Below the pieces are notes generated by a model. That model ran no database searches and was not told the DNA's origin. It saw only the letters and a list, made by a program, of their open reading frames with translations. The position numbers were made by a program, and so were the translations under genes. 64,000 nucleotides of DNA from Agarophyton chilense (Eukaryota > Rhodophyta > Florideophyceae > Gracilariales > Gracilariaceae): positions 1 to 64,000 of the forward strand of contig JARGXX010000012.1 of the NCBI GenBank assembly GCA_030374765.1. The letters are read 5' to 3'. This document shows, one piece after another, positions 12,564-23,949 of the stretch. Every line of letters begins with the position of its first letter. Positions within the stretch are counted from its first letter, which is position 1.

Positions 12564-12787
12564 GTAAAGTTTCCCCTAAACCCCCTGAACCCCTGAACCC
12601 CTGAACCTGTAAAATCCCTAAAACCCCTACACAATGTTTTCCTCTCCGTAAATTCAAAATCCCATAAAGGTAAAGCTTCCCCTAAAACCCCTAAACTCCT
12701 AAACCCCTGAAACCTGTAAAAGCCCGTACACAATGGTTTCCTGTACGAAAACGTAAACTCCCGTAGGCCCTGACCAATAGCTACTTC
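12564..12787. repeat. Degenerate interstitial telomere-like segment
   Basis: Two ~110-bp related blocks, each with a TTCCCCTAAA start, degenerate CCCCTGAA/CCCTAAA repeats and an ACACAATG-type tail. They resemble the telomere-like part of the A unit and the 9640-9888 island. No gene is visible. The segment separates the truncated and complete B copies. Confidence 0.7.
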
Positions 12788-13624
12788 GTGGCGATGGCAC
12801 TGTTGGACAAACCTTAACCCCCTAAGACCCTACCTGGCATCGTTAAGCATACGTCATCCCTACCTCACTGAACGCACTGCACGCGTCTTCTTTAGCTGAG
12901 AGTGTGGCGCCAGCACTCGCCTGACCTACTACTCACCACACTCAACCTACATTGAACTTGACAATACCAACGAATATCGGCCCCCAGTGTTGCCGGATAT
13001 GAAAACCATCCTAGAACCAAGCGCAAACGCACCTTTTTTAGCCGCGTCCACGACCCCAAAAACGCACATACAAAACGCCTGACAATGTGCCAACTGCCTC
13101 CACGAAATCGCCACAGAACCAAGCGCAAACGCATACCCTAACCCTTTCTTTTGATAAAATTTTCTCACATTATCCAGCTTACAACACAGATCGACTGTGC
13201 AGCGGAGATGTGGCTGAAACCAAGCGCCTTTGAGTGCCACACTCGACGCACGCCTCCACGTTGTGTAGCAAAAATGTTACAATAAAGCATGTGCAAACGC
13301 AGGATTTGGCAGAAAGCCCAGCGCGCCTAAAATTTATGATTTTTTCAAAAGCAAAAATTGCCAAAATCGGTGCTGCGCGCCAACATCTGGCAAGTCGCGC
13401 GCTACGTTACCCGAACGAAGCGCCTGAGCGCAATTAGCCACGATTTTTTGAGCGCGCCAATGTGTCATACGCGCTCTCCAGCACAACGTTTTCCATCCAG
13501 GGGGTCAAAATCGCACATACGTCGAATGCAGCGCGTGGCGCTTGGTGTATGTAATTACCAAGCGCTACTGACAACTGCGTTTTACCAAGCGCCAGCCCAC
13601 ACTTACAACCTGTAATATATATAG
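12788..13624. repeat. Subtelomeric B unit, copy 2 (complete)
   Basis: An ~835-bp unit matching 19924-20759 from the same first base (GTGGCGATGGCACTG) to the same AT-rich end (GTAATATATATA). It has six ACCAAGCGC sites: 13016, 13118 and 13219 (spaced 102 and 101 bp), 13538 (inverse strand), 13557 and 13584. The 13538/13557 pair forms a perfect 9-bp inverted repeat. No terminal inverted repeats were seen and no credible ORF. Confidence 0.9.
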
Positions 13625-13982
13625 GCAAAGACCTTTTCTCAGATTGTAAAACCCCTACCAAACACACCCAAATCCGAAGCTTTTCGAAAATTAGATCAGA
13701 TCATCTAGCGGCCACCATGTTCAATTGTACACTTTGGATTTCTCTAAGATCCTCCCTCACACGTCTTTCTACGTGTTTAGCCGCGTTACAGGCCCGTGCA
13801 ACGTGTAGTCCAGTGCCCAGAGATGAGTTTGGTATGGCAACTGTCACAAGTTCATACACACCCGTGGTGTCTCAGACACCCGTTTTGTCTCAGACACCCG
13901 TTTTGTCTCGGACAACCTCCATTTTTGGCACCTTCTATCGCGCTTTTCTAGTCTCGGTCAGACTTGCATTTGCGGTGTACTG
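13625..13982. repeat. Subtelomeric A unit, 3' part
   Basis: The last ~360 bp of an A unit, resuming at GCAAAGACCTTTTCTCAG directly after the B unit. It contains the same GCCACCATG-led short frame (13717) and GTCTCAGACACC repeats as the complete copies. Confidence 0.88.
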
Positions 13983-14829
13983 AGGCCTGCTATTCGGTAG
14001 ATTTAATCAAAATACATGTCTGGCTGCTTGACCTGCGCCACAGCATAATTTTTACAATTTTTTGTCTGGCGGGCCCTGTTTTCAACTCAGACACAGACAT
14101 CAAAAAATTCATTGATTTTTCAGCATGCCAAAACACCAATATATTCAGAGTCAAGGGGTTTAGAATTCAATGCCTTTTCAGCTTACTAAAACACCATTAT
14201 ATTGAAGATTGTTTTCCTTACTGCAAATATAAAACCCCGTAATGGTGCATCTTCCCCTAAACCCACCTCTTTTCTTAAGGGACTGCAAGTCATTCAAACA
14301 TTTTTCGGCATGCTAAAACGCCAATCATCACACGGTTTTAGTGTCCAACTCGGTCCCTCTTCAGCACTCTTACACATCATTCACATCCAACACACTCTCC
14401 TCAGCCCTACTTGTGCGTGTCCACAGTTCGGTGAATCACGAGCTAGTCATCTGCCGTCTACCGCACACACGGCAAAGACCTTTTCCCAGATTGTAAAACC
14501 CCTCCCAAACACACCCAAATCCGAAGCTTTTCGAAAATTAGATCAGATCATCTAGCGGCCACCATGTTCAACTGTACACTTTGGATTTCTCTAAGATCCT
14601 CCCTCACACGTCTTTCTACGTGTTTAGCCGCGTTACAGGCCCGTGCAACGTGTAGTCCAGTGCCCAGAGATGAGTTTGGTATGGCAACTGTCACAAGTTC
14701 ATACACACCCGTGGTGTCTCAGACACCCGTTTTGTCTCAGACACCCGTTTTGTCTCGGACAACCTCCATTTTTGGCACCTTCTATCGCGTTTTTCTAGTC
14801 TCGATCAGACTTGCATTTGCGGTGTACTG
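13983..14829. repeat. Subtelomeric A unit, copy 4 (complete)
   Basis: An 847-bp copy closest in layout to copy 1: it retains AGTCAAG after AATATATTCAG. It differs by scattered substitutions. Confidence 0.9.
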
Positions 14830-14996
14830 AGGCCTGCTATTCGGTAGATTTAATCAAAATACATGTCTGGCTGCTTGACCTGCGCCACAGCATAATTTTT
14901 ACAATTTTTTGTCTGGCCGGCCCTGTTTTCAACTCAGACACAGACATCAAAAAATTCATTGATTTTTCAGCATGCCCAAACACCAATATATTCAGG
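14830..14996. repeat. Subtelomeric A unit, copy 5 (5' part, innermost)
   Basis: About 167 bp of A unit, ending again at AATATATTCAG. The next base belongs to a copia-like retroelement frame on the minus strand. This is the innermost A sequence and marks the boundary between repeat-only subtelomere and gene-bearing sequence. Confidence 0.88.
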
Positions 14997-17463
14997 TAAC
15001 ACATGACTTTGTGAGTTCACTGATTGCATCACGAACGTTCGAATTCATTTCGTGCGGTCGAGCCCTCTTCAGTACGTTTGTGAATGACTGTACGGATGGG
15101 TGACCAAATACTCGATGTAGTTTCCTCAATTCCGTCTCGGTGTACAACGAGTAGGAAAGATCGCCATGATTCCATTTGTGGATCAAGAAGTAGTTCTTGA
15201 ACGTCAGGGGTTGCGAGAGATGTTTGTAAATGACCTCACGCTTCTGAAGGCTGATTTCAAGGCCATTATCTACCATATCCTTCATGCTGAGGAGACTGGG
15301 GATGTTATCCTGCACAATTTGGAACGTAACATCTAGAACCAGGTTCAGATCTCTGAATGGTACCGGGATTGTGGCCGTGCCAATAGGTTGGCTGCTTCCT
15401 CCGACTCCTTTCAGTCGCTTAATGCTATGCCGATCAATGCTGCAAGGTACTTCGAATTGCTCACAATAGGCCTTGTACTGAGAATATGACATTACAGAGG
15501 ACCTGTTGGCACAGGTGTCAATGTAGAGTCCTCGAAAATCATCGCGTTCCCCTTTTCTAAGTTCCGGATCCATAGCAGCCATCGCGGAGTCCATATCTCT
15601 CTTGAATCCCATACCGTGTAGAAACGATGCGTTAGCCAAGTGTACTTCGTCCATCTCGTGAAACGACATGTCATTCTCGATAATGTAGGCAGCTTCCTCC
15701 TCAGAATCTAGGCCACTGTCACTCTCGACGCCGTCGTCACTGTCACTGGAGTACACAACGTTGACATCATCTGACTCTACAGTTTCGTGTTCGGTGGTCA
15801 AATCATCGACAATATACGCTAGGTCTTCAACAGTCACGTATGCAGACGGTCTTCTACTTTTCATCTTCTCAATTGCCTCCCTGACCTCTTGCTGCGAATG
15901 CCTTGTGCGAGCAAGATGATTCTCTCCGCATACATAACATCCCTTCTTTCCAGCAATCCATCTCGAAGAAATTTTCTGTCTGTGACCTTCTGCCCTCCTT
16001 CGTCGCCCGTATCCTTTCAACTTCTTTCTGGCGTCTCCGTCATACTTGTTGCCAAGACTGTAGTGAACCTTGTGTTCCTTGCCAGACTTACTGTCATGTG
16101 AGACTGCAAAGGCTTCCGCCGATCTGGGTTCGCTAGACAGAAATGTAGCTATTCTTCTTCTCGCCTCCTGAGAGGTCGCAGGTACACGTTCTCTGAGTGA
16201 CTGAGCGATCTGAGCGGTGTCAGCAGAAATAATCAATTGGTCTCTCAAGAAATTGTCTGTCCTATAAGCTGGATCGAGCTGGTTCTGCAGCTGTGTCAGC
16301 TTGTGACAAAAGGATCTGAACACGTCGAGTTCATTTTTGTCAGGACTCTCTCGCATGGACTGAGAAAGTCGCATCGATTGCCATAAAATGAGTGTTCTGT
16401 TCCTCTGCTCGGCGTTGACGTAATTGTCGACAAGCTTCTGTAAAATCTGCTGGTAAGGGTCACCAACACGATACACCTTCATATAGAACGAGAGTGCATC
16501 GTCTCGAAGGATTGCTGGTAGCGCTTCTGCCTTTTCCAGATCTGATAGACGACAAATTCTCGCCATCGAGTCATAGAAATCAAGAGCACCTTGTAGGTCC
16601 TCATCGAAACCTCCACCGTACGAGCAACGACCCTGACAAGCCTTCAGCATCCCATTAAATCCCATTGTTGGCCTTGATGTAGACCGGTCCAGTTGCTTTG
16701 CACTGTTCGAGTCAGTTCCATGTTTCGTCATCTGCAAGCAATTTGCACATACATTTGGTAGAACATCTTGCAATGTCGCTCCAGTTGACTGCAATAGTAG
16801 TTGGCCATCTCGTCCGTCTTTGTTCGGGTGCCCATAGTGTTCCTGGTTAGTCCTTTGGCTCTCCACTTGGCCTGGTGCATCCCTGTTCCGTCCAGGTGTG
16901 CTTGGTTGCCGAAGGTGCCGTTCTGTATTGGACATTACAGGAGTGCCATGCGCTTCTCTTCCACGAACTGAGCCCTGTGGAGTTGCAGCTGGTGGGAAAA
17001 TATCTTCGTTCTCTACAGCAGGATTTCCTTCCATCGGGATGAAGGACGGCTGCTCGAGACACTCAATGAGCGCTCTAGCTCGCCTGAATCCTTGCTGACG
17101 TCGCACCCATACTCCTCGCTCGATTAAGAATGTTATCCAGCGTACAGTAGTAGCCTTTGAGATATGTCCAATTGACTCCGGTCGAAAAGTTGAAGTAAAT
17201 TCAAACCATAGCACTTCTATTTTTGCTCCTGCTTCCTTCAATGCTTCCATCATTTCCTTCGAATAGTGCTCCAGTTCTTCCTTGTATTTCAGAATTACTT
17301 CTCTTCCAGAATTCGGCGGCGGTGGGTCCGGATGACCGATCGCGTCATAAAGAGCTTCGTTAAAATTCCGTAGTGCCTCTGCACTCAAACCTTGGACTTC
17401 GTGGCTTCCTTCTCCTACTTCCGTGTCTTCTCCAGTGTCCTGAATTTCTTCGGTTTCCGTCAT
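14992..17463 (-). CDS. Copia-like retroelement Gag-protease-integrase fragment, 3'-truncated
   Basis: An open frame of 823 codons starting at an ATG. It has an acidic N-terminus, a Gag-like helical middle, and a cysteine/histidine knuckle (CYVCGENH..., near residue 510) that lacks a normal CCHC. An acidic linker follows, then a retropepsin-like IDTCANRSSV (DTGA-type, near 640), then LHRVFGHPS (near 783), the H-x4-H of an integrase zinc-binding domain, followed by one Cys of the HHCC. Protease followed directly by integrase, with no RT between, is the Ty1/copia order. The frame stops after Ser-Cys-Val-Thr. The codon that should give the last Cys becomes TGA at the join with A-unit sequence (about 14997). 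Core integrase, RT and RNase H are missing, and I could not identify an LTR. Confidence 0.75.
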   Translation of the reverse strand: MTETEEIQDTGEDTEVGEGSHEVQGLSAEALRNFNEALYDAIGHPDPPPPNSGREVILKYKEELEHYSKEMMEALKEAGAKIEVLWFEFTSTFRPESIGHISKATTVRWITFLIERGVWVRRQQGFRRARALIECLEQPSFIPMEGNPAVENEDIFPPAATPQGSVRGREAHGTPVMSNTERHLRQPSTPGRNRDAPGQVESQRTNQEHYGHPNKDGRDGQLLLQSTGATLQDVLPNVCANCLQMTKHGTDSNSAKQLDRSTSRPTMGFNGMLKACQGRCSYGGGFDEDLQGALDFYDSMARICRLSDLEKAEALPAILRDDALSFYMKVYRVGDPYQQILQKLVDNYVNAEQRNRTLILWQSMRLSQSMRESPDKNELDVFRSFCHKLTQLQNQLDPAYRTDNFLRDQLIISADTAQIAQSLRERVPATSQEARRRIATFLSSEPRSAEAFAVSHDSKSGKEHKVHYSLGNKYDGDARKKLKGYGRRRRAEGHRQKISSRWIAGKKGCYVCGENHLARTRHSQQEVREAIEKMKSRRPSAYVTVEDLAYIVDDLTTEHETVESDDVNVVYSSDSDDGVESDSGLDSEEEAAYIIENDMSFHEMDEVHLANASFLHGMGFKRDMDSAMAAMDPELRKGERDDFRGLYIDTCANRSSVMSYSQYKAYCEQFEVPCSIDRHSIKRLKGVGGSSQPIGTATIPVPFRDLNLVLDVTFQIVQDNIPSLLSMKDMVDNGLEISLQKREVIYKHLSQPLTFKNYFLIHKWNHGDLSYSLYTETELRKLHRVFGHPSVQSFTNVLKRARPHEMNSNVRDAISELTKSCVT

Positions 17464-18015
17464 GACAGAGCTGAGTCACTGTTACAATGTGGTCTACCGT
17501 AACAGTTATAACTGTTGATACCCAGCTACTGTAGCGCACTGAGCTGTAAAGGTTCGGTGCGGAAGGTCGAGGTTCTGTCTTCAAAGCACGGCCCGCTGTT
17601 GAGCTGTCGCCTCAAAGGTAAACCGCAACAAATTCGTCAGGATCTACGGCCTGCTGTGCGGCTGTGTCCCGATGATCTGTTGTTTCTACGCGGTAGTAGA
17701 GGTTGATTCAGATGTATATGCTCGCTAGAACATTGCGTGGTTCATTAACATACTCTCTGTAGTTGCGAACTGATGTTGCGCCGGGTCCAGGACTGTGTTG
17801 TTGATGTTGAATGCAGATAGATGAGAGTTAACTCCCTTCAAAAGGTTGTCGTGCTCTCTCGTTTACTCTTTAAGCATCCAAACTATCACCATCAGCGGTA
17901 GACGCGAGGTGATGTCGTTGTAAGCAGTCCTACGTGGCATAATCACACGCATTTTGCACAGATCTATTTCTAAAATCATCAAATAAAATACCTAATACTC
18001 ATATGCATATTCTGA
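17464..18015. other. Non-coding gap between copia-like fragment and helicase 1
   Basis: About 550 bp upstream of both divergent frames. No repeat shared with the rest of the window was recognised. It may hold the leader or 5' LTR of the copia-like element, but without a second copy this cannot be shown. Confidence 0.4.
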
Positions 18016-19923
18016 ACAGTAGGATTCCACAATGTCCTTGATAACAACACAGAGGATTCATCCTCGGATGTGTATCGCTGTTCAGTGCGCTTGTTGGCTT
18101 CTGCGGAAATCGTTTTCGATTCCCGCAGGTTTGGCTCACCACTCGACAACCAGTATCTCGGTCTTCTTCTTAATGCTCCCTTCACCCAACAACAACAACA
18201 ACAACACCACAGAAAACGTCCGGTTACTGACACAGTTCTACCTACACCTGAACCAAAGCGCTCCATCCATACATCGCAACCAACCCCGTCCCCTCCCACT
18301 GACCGCTCTGCGATCTCCCATTCTCAAATCAACCTAAACCTGGCGGGCTCTTATCCTTTCAATCCACATCAGCCTGCTTTTATGGCAGCCGCCATACCGC
18401 GCGGTGGAGCTTCTCTCTTATAACAACCGCTTGCGACCTACGAACATATTACATCAGAAATGCTCCGAGCACTAAGACAGGCACTTTCCAACGACTCCGC
18501 TTTATTCAAGTCCCACCAACAATTTCTGAACACAGCGGCCGTGTACAACAGGCTTTCCAACATGCTACTACTCCAGCCGACTGGATCTGGAAAAACACTA
18601 TCTCTTCTGCTCCCTGTCTTCATGGAAAAGGGCAAATACTCCACCGTTCTCATCACCCCTCTCACAGCCTTGCTCAGTGAATACAAACTGCGCGCTCAGC
18701 TCTTCGGCCTTCGTGCTTCTCGTACACCCACCCCTCCCGGATCGCACTCCTTTGCCGACATTTACATCTTTTCTGCCGAAAGACTTTCTCTTCCTTCTTT
18801 ACAAAGTTCACCACGGGACTGATCGCCGCCGACCGCCTCGCCCGCGTTGCCATCGATGAATGTCACTTGTTTCTTTTATGGCAACACTTTCGCCCGTGCT
18901 TGACCAAACTCCACAACTGCTTCGACCACATTCCCACAAAGATCCCTCGCGTGCTTTTAAGCGCGACAATGCCGCCGCGCGACCGCCCCCTCCTTCTATC
19001 GTAGCTGCACATCCCGTACGCGCATGTGTACGCTTCTTCGACTGCAAGAAACAATATTTCTTTTGTCGTGTATCACCTAAGCTCAGCCCCCAGCACTTCG
19101 CGTGCGACACGCTTTCGTGCCGCTCATGGCCACTTTCAGGATGTGTTTGGATACCTGCTTCAGCTGGGCGTCTCAATCATGCAAGAGCATGTGGCTCGAT
19201 TGCTTCACTCGTCGGCTGACACAACCCTAGCTCTCGTTCTTATATTCTCGTTAACACGCCCGGCTGCCGAAGCTGTCCATGAAGCTCTCGCCGCTTCGCG
19301 TTCTTCTTTTGGTGCCCTTAAACAATCCACTACTGTCACGGTTCTCCTGTACCATTCTGGTCTCTCCGATGTTCGTAAACGCCGGGCTCACACCCTTTGG
19401 AACTCTCCGCCTTCTTCCAGCGCACCCACAACCAACCACATTCTCTTCATGGTTTGCACCTCTTCTTTTGGTACGGGCATCGACGTTCCCAACGTTCGCC
19501 TGGTTTTCAACTTTGGTGGAGTAGCGAGTCTTTGCGACCTCGCGCAACAGGCCGGCAGGGCCGGCCGCGATGGAAACCCATCCACTTGCGTCACCATTTA
19601 TTTCCAGCCCTACTTCAAACTCGTCACGGAAACTCTTTCTTCGTCCTCATCCAACACAAATGCGTTTGAGGAGCCCAATCGCATATACAACCAAGCACTT
19701 TCCACGGAGCGTTGGTTGGAAGCGCAACATTGGGTCGCATGCAAATCTGTTTGTCGAAGGAACGCCCTCTATTTCCACATGGACGGAAAAGAACCAGGCA
19801 TCTGTCTCTTCTCTCCTTCGGTTCTTAATTGCGATATTTGCAATAGCATCGCAGCTGTCTCCCCCTCTCCCACCCCGGAACGAAGCTCCGTTTCCGCTAC
19901 CCTTTCTGTCTCTCAGCACGTCA
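18016..19923 (+). pseudogene. Telomere-linked RecQ-like helicase 1, broken and truncated
   Basis: Homologous to the next helicase along its length. It is open from 18016, with a Gln tract at about 18187-18207. Helicase motifs in order: Walker A PTGSGKT (18577-18597), DECH box (18855-18866), FGTGIDVPNVR (motif V) and QAGRAGRDG (motif VI), the last two typical of RecQ-type SF2 DNA helicases. A CDIC pair marks the start of the C-terminal cysteine region. Breaks: in-frame TAA at 18421, one frameshift near 18790, in-frame TAG at 19002. The N-terminal half is missing. The 3' end runs into B-unit sequence at 19924, before the zinc region. Position near a telomere and this architecture resemble the TLH genes of fungi (family knowledge). 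The product would be a nuclear DNA helicase if any copy is active. Confidence 0.8.
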
Positions 19924-20759
19924 GTGGCGATGGCACTGTTGGACAAACCTTAACGTCATAAGACCCTACCTGGCATCGTTAAGCATACGTTATCCCTACC
20001 TCACTAAACGCACTGCACGCGTCTTCTTTAGCTGAGAGTGTGGCGCCAGCACTCGCCTGACCTACTATTCACCACACTCGACCTACATTGAACTTGACAA
20101 TACCAACGAATATCGGCCCCCAGTGTTGCCGGATATGAAAACCATCCTAGAACCAAGCGCAAACGCACCTTTTTCAGCCGCGTACACGACCCCAAAAACT
20201 TACATACAAAACGCCTGACAATGTGCCAACTGCCTCCACGAAATCGCCACAGAACCAAGCGCAAACGCATTCCATAACCCTTTCTTTTGATAAAAATTCT
20301 GCACATTATCCAGCTTACAACACATCTCGACTGTGCAGCGGAGATGTGGCTGAAACTAAGCGCCTTTGAGTGCCACACTCACCGCACGCCTCCACGTTGT
20401 GTAAAAACACTGTTACAATAAAGCATGTGCAAACGCAGGATTTGGCAGAAAGCCCATTGCGCCTAAAATTTATGATTTTTTCAAAAGCAAAAATTGCGAA
20501 AATGGGTGCTGCGCCCCAACATCTGGCAAGTCGCGCGCTACGTTACCCGAACGAAGCGCCTGAGCGCAATTAGCCACAATTTTTTGAGCGTGCCAATATG
20601 TCATACGCGCTCTCCAGCACAACGTTTTCTATCCAGGGGGTCGAAATCGCACATACGTCGAATGCAGCGCGTGGCGCTTGGTGTATGTAATTACCAAGCG
20701 CTACTGACAACCGTGTTTTACCAAGCGCCAGCCAACACTTACGACCTGTAATATATATA
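19924..20759. repeat. Subtelomeric B unit, copy 3
   Basis: A full-length match to 12788-13624 including the six ACCAAGCGC-type sites and the AT-rich right end. It replaces the 3' end of helicase 1 and lies flush against the 5'-truncated helicase 2. It therefore either inserted into, or mediated recombination between, helicase copies. Confidence 0.9.
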
Positions 20760-23700
20760 AGTTCTTGACAGGTTGAACTACTGCCGTCAGATTCAGGAAC
20801 TTTTATTGTTCTGTGTACATATATCATCAGGATCTCCTGCTAGGGCTACAAAAATAGCTACTTTTCGTCTCACGAACGATATATATGGGATGCGAAGTCT
20901 TTTCGTCTCACAAAGTCAGGCAATGATCGTTACAAGGTGGGTCAAAACCCAAGGAATGAAAGGATTCTCGAAGCCCATACAACGTTTTCCAGATTTCAAA
21001 ACAAGCGAGTACCTTCTCATATATCTTGTTCTCATAAGGCCATTGGAAACTGCAATGGTCTCAGGTTTATATGGGCCCTCTTTGGGAAAAGAACACTGGA
21101 ATATCCTCTTCTGCAAGAAGGGTGAACCTTTCACTGATGATTATATACACGGTGTGGTATCAAAACATCTTGAACTAAAAGGGATCCAACTAACCTTCAA
21201 CGACTACAGAAATTATTCAGTTGGCATGACCCCTGCCGGTAGTGAAGGAAAAGCTCATGATCTTATGGATCAGATTCGTGACGATTTCCGTGCAGTCGGG
21301 CACAATCAGGCAGCTCACAACGTAGAAACTGCTGAAAGGGCTTACGCCAGAACTAAAGAGGAATTAATCCATTTGCAGAAACCTAGTTTGGACAAGTATC
21401 GTAGATGGTCTATGCAATGGCAGAAATACCTGGGCTTTCACGGGAAAGAAAGGAACGCTTCTGATATTCAAAACGACACAGATGAGTCTGGTCGTCCCAG
21501 AAAAAGGCTAAAGCCTTTAAACTTGCCTACATCAGAGAACAAAGTCCAGATGCAAGACAAGTCAGGGCATCTCCCAAATATTGATACGATTCCTTTCGAT
21601 GTATCGAAATCAATTTCTCAGAGTCTTGAGCGCCGAAGCCATTCTGGAGCTGCTGTTCTGGAAAGCGATATTTCTTTGGAATACAGAGGAAATACAATCT
21701 TTGAAATTGGCCCATATCAGCCCATGTCTCCCTTCGGTGTCAAACTCGTCGATGTAGGGACTCAGACATATGAACATCATCTCCCTACTTTTCTAGAGCA
21801 CCTTCGCACAATGAACAGCTGCAATCACTCGGTGTTTAAGTCCACCATGCAATTTAATGTTACTGTTGCAGTAGCAGAACGCCGTGAAAACATTCTAGTG
21901 GTCATGCGAACCTGATCGGGAAAGAATTTGTGCATTCTACTTCCAGCGTTTATGGAACGCTCATCCTTTACTACAATCTTGATTGTTCCACTGGTGGCAC
22001 TGGTAGAGGAACTTAGGCTCCGTGCCGAGATATGTAGGCTTCATGCCAGGACAACTATACCTGGAAACATCGGATAGTCAGCCGACGTTTACATGCTCGT
22101 TCCCGAGCAGTTTCGGGACCAACAATTCAAGCAGTTGGTTCAAAAACTTGTGCCAGAGAGAAGACTGGCCCGCGTTGTAATCGACGAAGCCCATCTCACC
22201 GCATCTTTGTCTTCTTTTCGACAAAGCCTGCGTGATTTGAGATACAGACTACTTGAAGTACCGTAAAACATCCCACGCATCTTACTAACTGGGACTATTC
22301 CACCACGGGATCGCTCTGCCCTTGTTGCAAAGCATGGAATGCGTAAATCTTCTGTTCTCAGCATGCCCACAGTCCGCAAGAACCTTTGTTTCGCCGTGAT
22401 CAACGTCGAAAGCGATTCACCCTGTTCGCAAGAGCGTTCAGAGCGCGGAAGGTTTCAAAGTGCAAAGCAAGAGATCGTCGAGAAGACTCTCTCCGTTCTT
22501 GAAGAAAAGTTAGAAGAGATCGGTCAACAAGTTAGGCTTAACGCCAATGATCATCAGGATTCTCCTGCTTTCCGAGTTCTTCTTTATGTCACTCGAAAGA
22601 AGGACGCCGAGCAACTCAGTGATATTCTATCAGCCTTATACGAGGAGGAACAAGGTTTAGAAAACAGAAGCCCCAGGAAACCTCTATCGAAAAAGGTCTC
22701 TGTTCTTTGCTATCACGCCGGCATGGACAAGATTCAACGGATCCAGATATACAAAGCTTGGAGACAGCAAAATAGTCAAGGTGAAAAAGATACGATGGTT
22801 TCATCTCAGTGCACAGTGGCCCTCATGGTGCGCACGTGTGCGTATGGAGCTGGAATAGAAGCCCCTAATGTGAGACTAGTCTTGCATGTAGGTGGATCTA
22901 CGTCACTTTCGGACCACGCAGAGGAGTCTGGAAGAGCAGGCAGGGATGGAAGGCTCGCTTTTTGTATCACCGTCTACTGCAGTAGTCTTGGACGTTCCTT
23001 TGAGGCTGAACTAGAGCGAAACGAATTGCAGATCCAAAATGAAGAAGAATATATTAAACTAGAGCAGTGGAGGGAAGAACAGAAATGGCTCGAAAACACT
23101 TGGTTGTGCCGAAAGAACTGGATGTATGGTGTCATGGACGGGTAACAAAGTGGCATGTGCTTGCTGGATAGCGAGTCGGAGAATTGTGACATTTGCGACA
23201 CTCGAAGCAATGGTGCACCAAAAGTTGATGACGGTGATAAGCGACAGAGTTGGGAGAATTGCAGCCCTGCTGGCCCGAAATAGAGACCGAAACCCCATGC
23301 CCTGGAAATGGAAGGTCCTGCTAACGCCTTCTCTCAAGTATATGAAGCTTCTAGTCAGGCACTACAATTTACATCTTCTCATGAAGAAGTCTCAATGAGT
23401 CATGTTGTAGGGACTTGCAGGTCCCTAATTAGAAAATTTAAACATGATGGCATTGCTTGTTATGTTTCACACAAAGCAGTTGTGAAGCACGGTAATCAAA
23501 GTTGCGGGTGGAAAAGAAACCGATGGTTTAGATGCTACTCAAAGGATCACAGGTACCGCTTGTCTGACAAAGATCTTGCAATACCATCTGGAGGTTGTTT
23601 CAAGTGTGGTCTGTCTTACGCGAAAGGATTCAAAGTACAAAGGGATGGGCTGGGTTTAGGTCCTACTTGTAGACTGGTTCTTCTCAGGGATCTCGGCTGG

Positions 23701-23949
23701 TATCTGTGGAGATCATCGCCGATGACAAGGGCATGATTGGTACAGGATCTTTTCTGCGACAAAGACTGCAGTGTCTTCAACGAATCACAATTGGCAAGCT
23801 AACGTTCTGACTCTACTATGTTTCACGAACAAGACCGGGTGTTTGCGAAATGGTTATCGTCATCGGACGACGAAACTCCCAATGTTCTAAGGATTGGCGT
23901 TTGGTTTTTAAATGTGAGGAAGGAGGAAAACGAGCTTAGTCAGGTATGA
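20760..23949 (+). pseudogene. Telomere-linked RecQ-like helicase 2 with integrase-like N-terminus, 7 nonsense codons
   Basis: One reading frame of about 1060 codons with no frameshift, broken by TGA 21913, TAG 22075, TAA 22264, TAA 23143, TAG 23281, TGA 23734 and TAA 23800. N-terminal part (20890-21400): DYR..., then GH...AERAYA, resembling the degenerate tyrosine-recombinase-like domain I associate with fungal telomere-linked helicases (inference). Helicase part: Walker A with its Gly codon turned into TGA (21913), DEAH (22183-22194), YGAGIEAPNVR, and SGRAGRDGR (about 22927-22953). The C-terminus has cysteine/histidine pairs (CDICD, GGCFKCG) and a WLSSS...RIGVWFL tail. No ATG precedes 20890; the 5' end is cut by the B unit. 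It is a non-functional relic of a complete gene. Confidence 0.85.

Noticed and set aside
11742..12657. Overlapping frames of 60-160 codons on both strands in A and B units
   Set aside because: They overlap each other on both strands, cross repeat boundaries, often lack ATG and follow the repeat pattern.
18016..19923. Introns explaining the breaks in helicase 1
   Set aside because: The stops at 18421 and 19002 are single codons inside continuously alignable sequence and the frameshift is one base; no room or splice signals for introns.
20760..23949. Alternative genetic code or programmed stop read-through making helicase 2 functional
   Set aside because: All three stop codons interrupt it, other genes use all three as normal ends, and one stop replaces the Walker A glycine that cannot be substituted by the usual read-through residues. 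A pseudogene is simpler.
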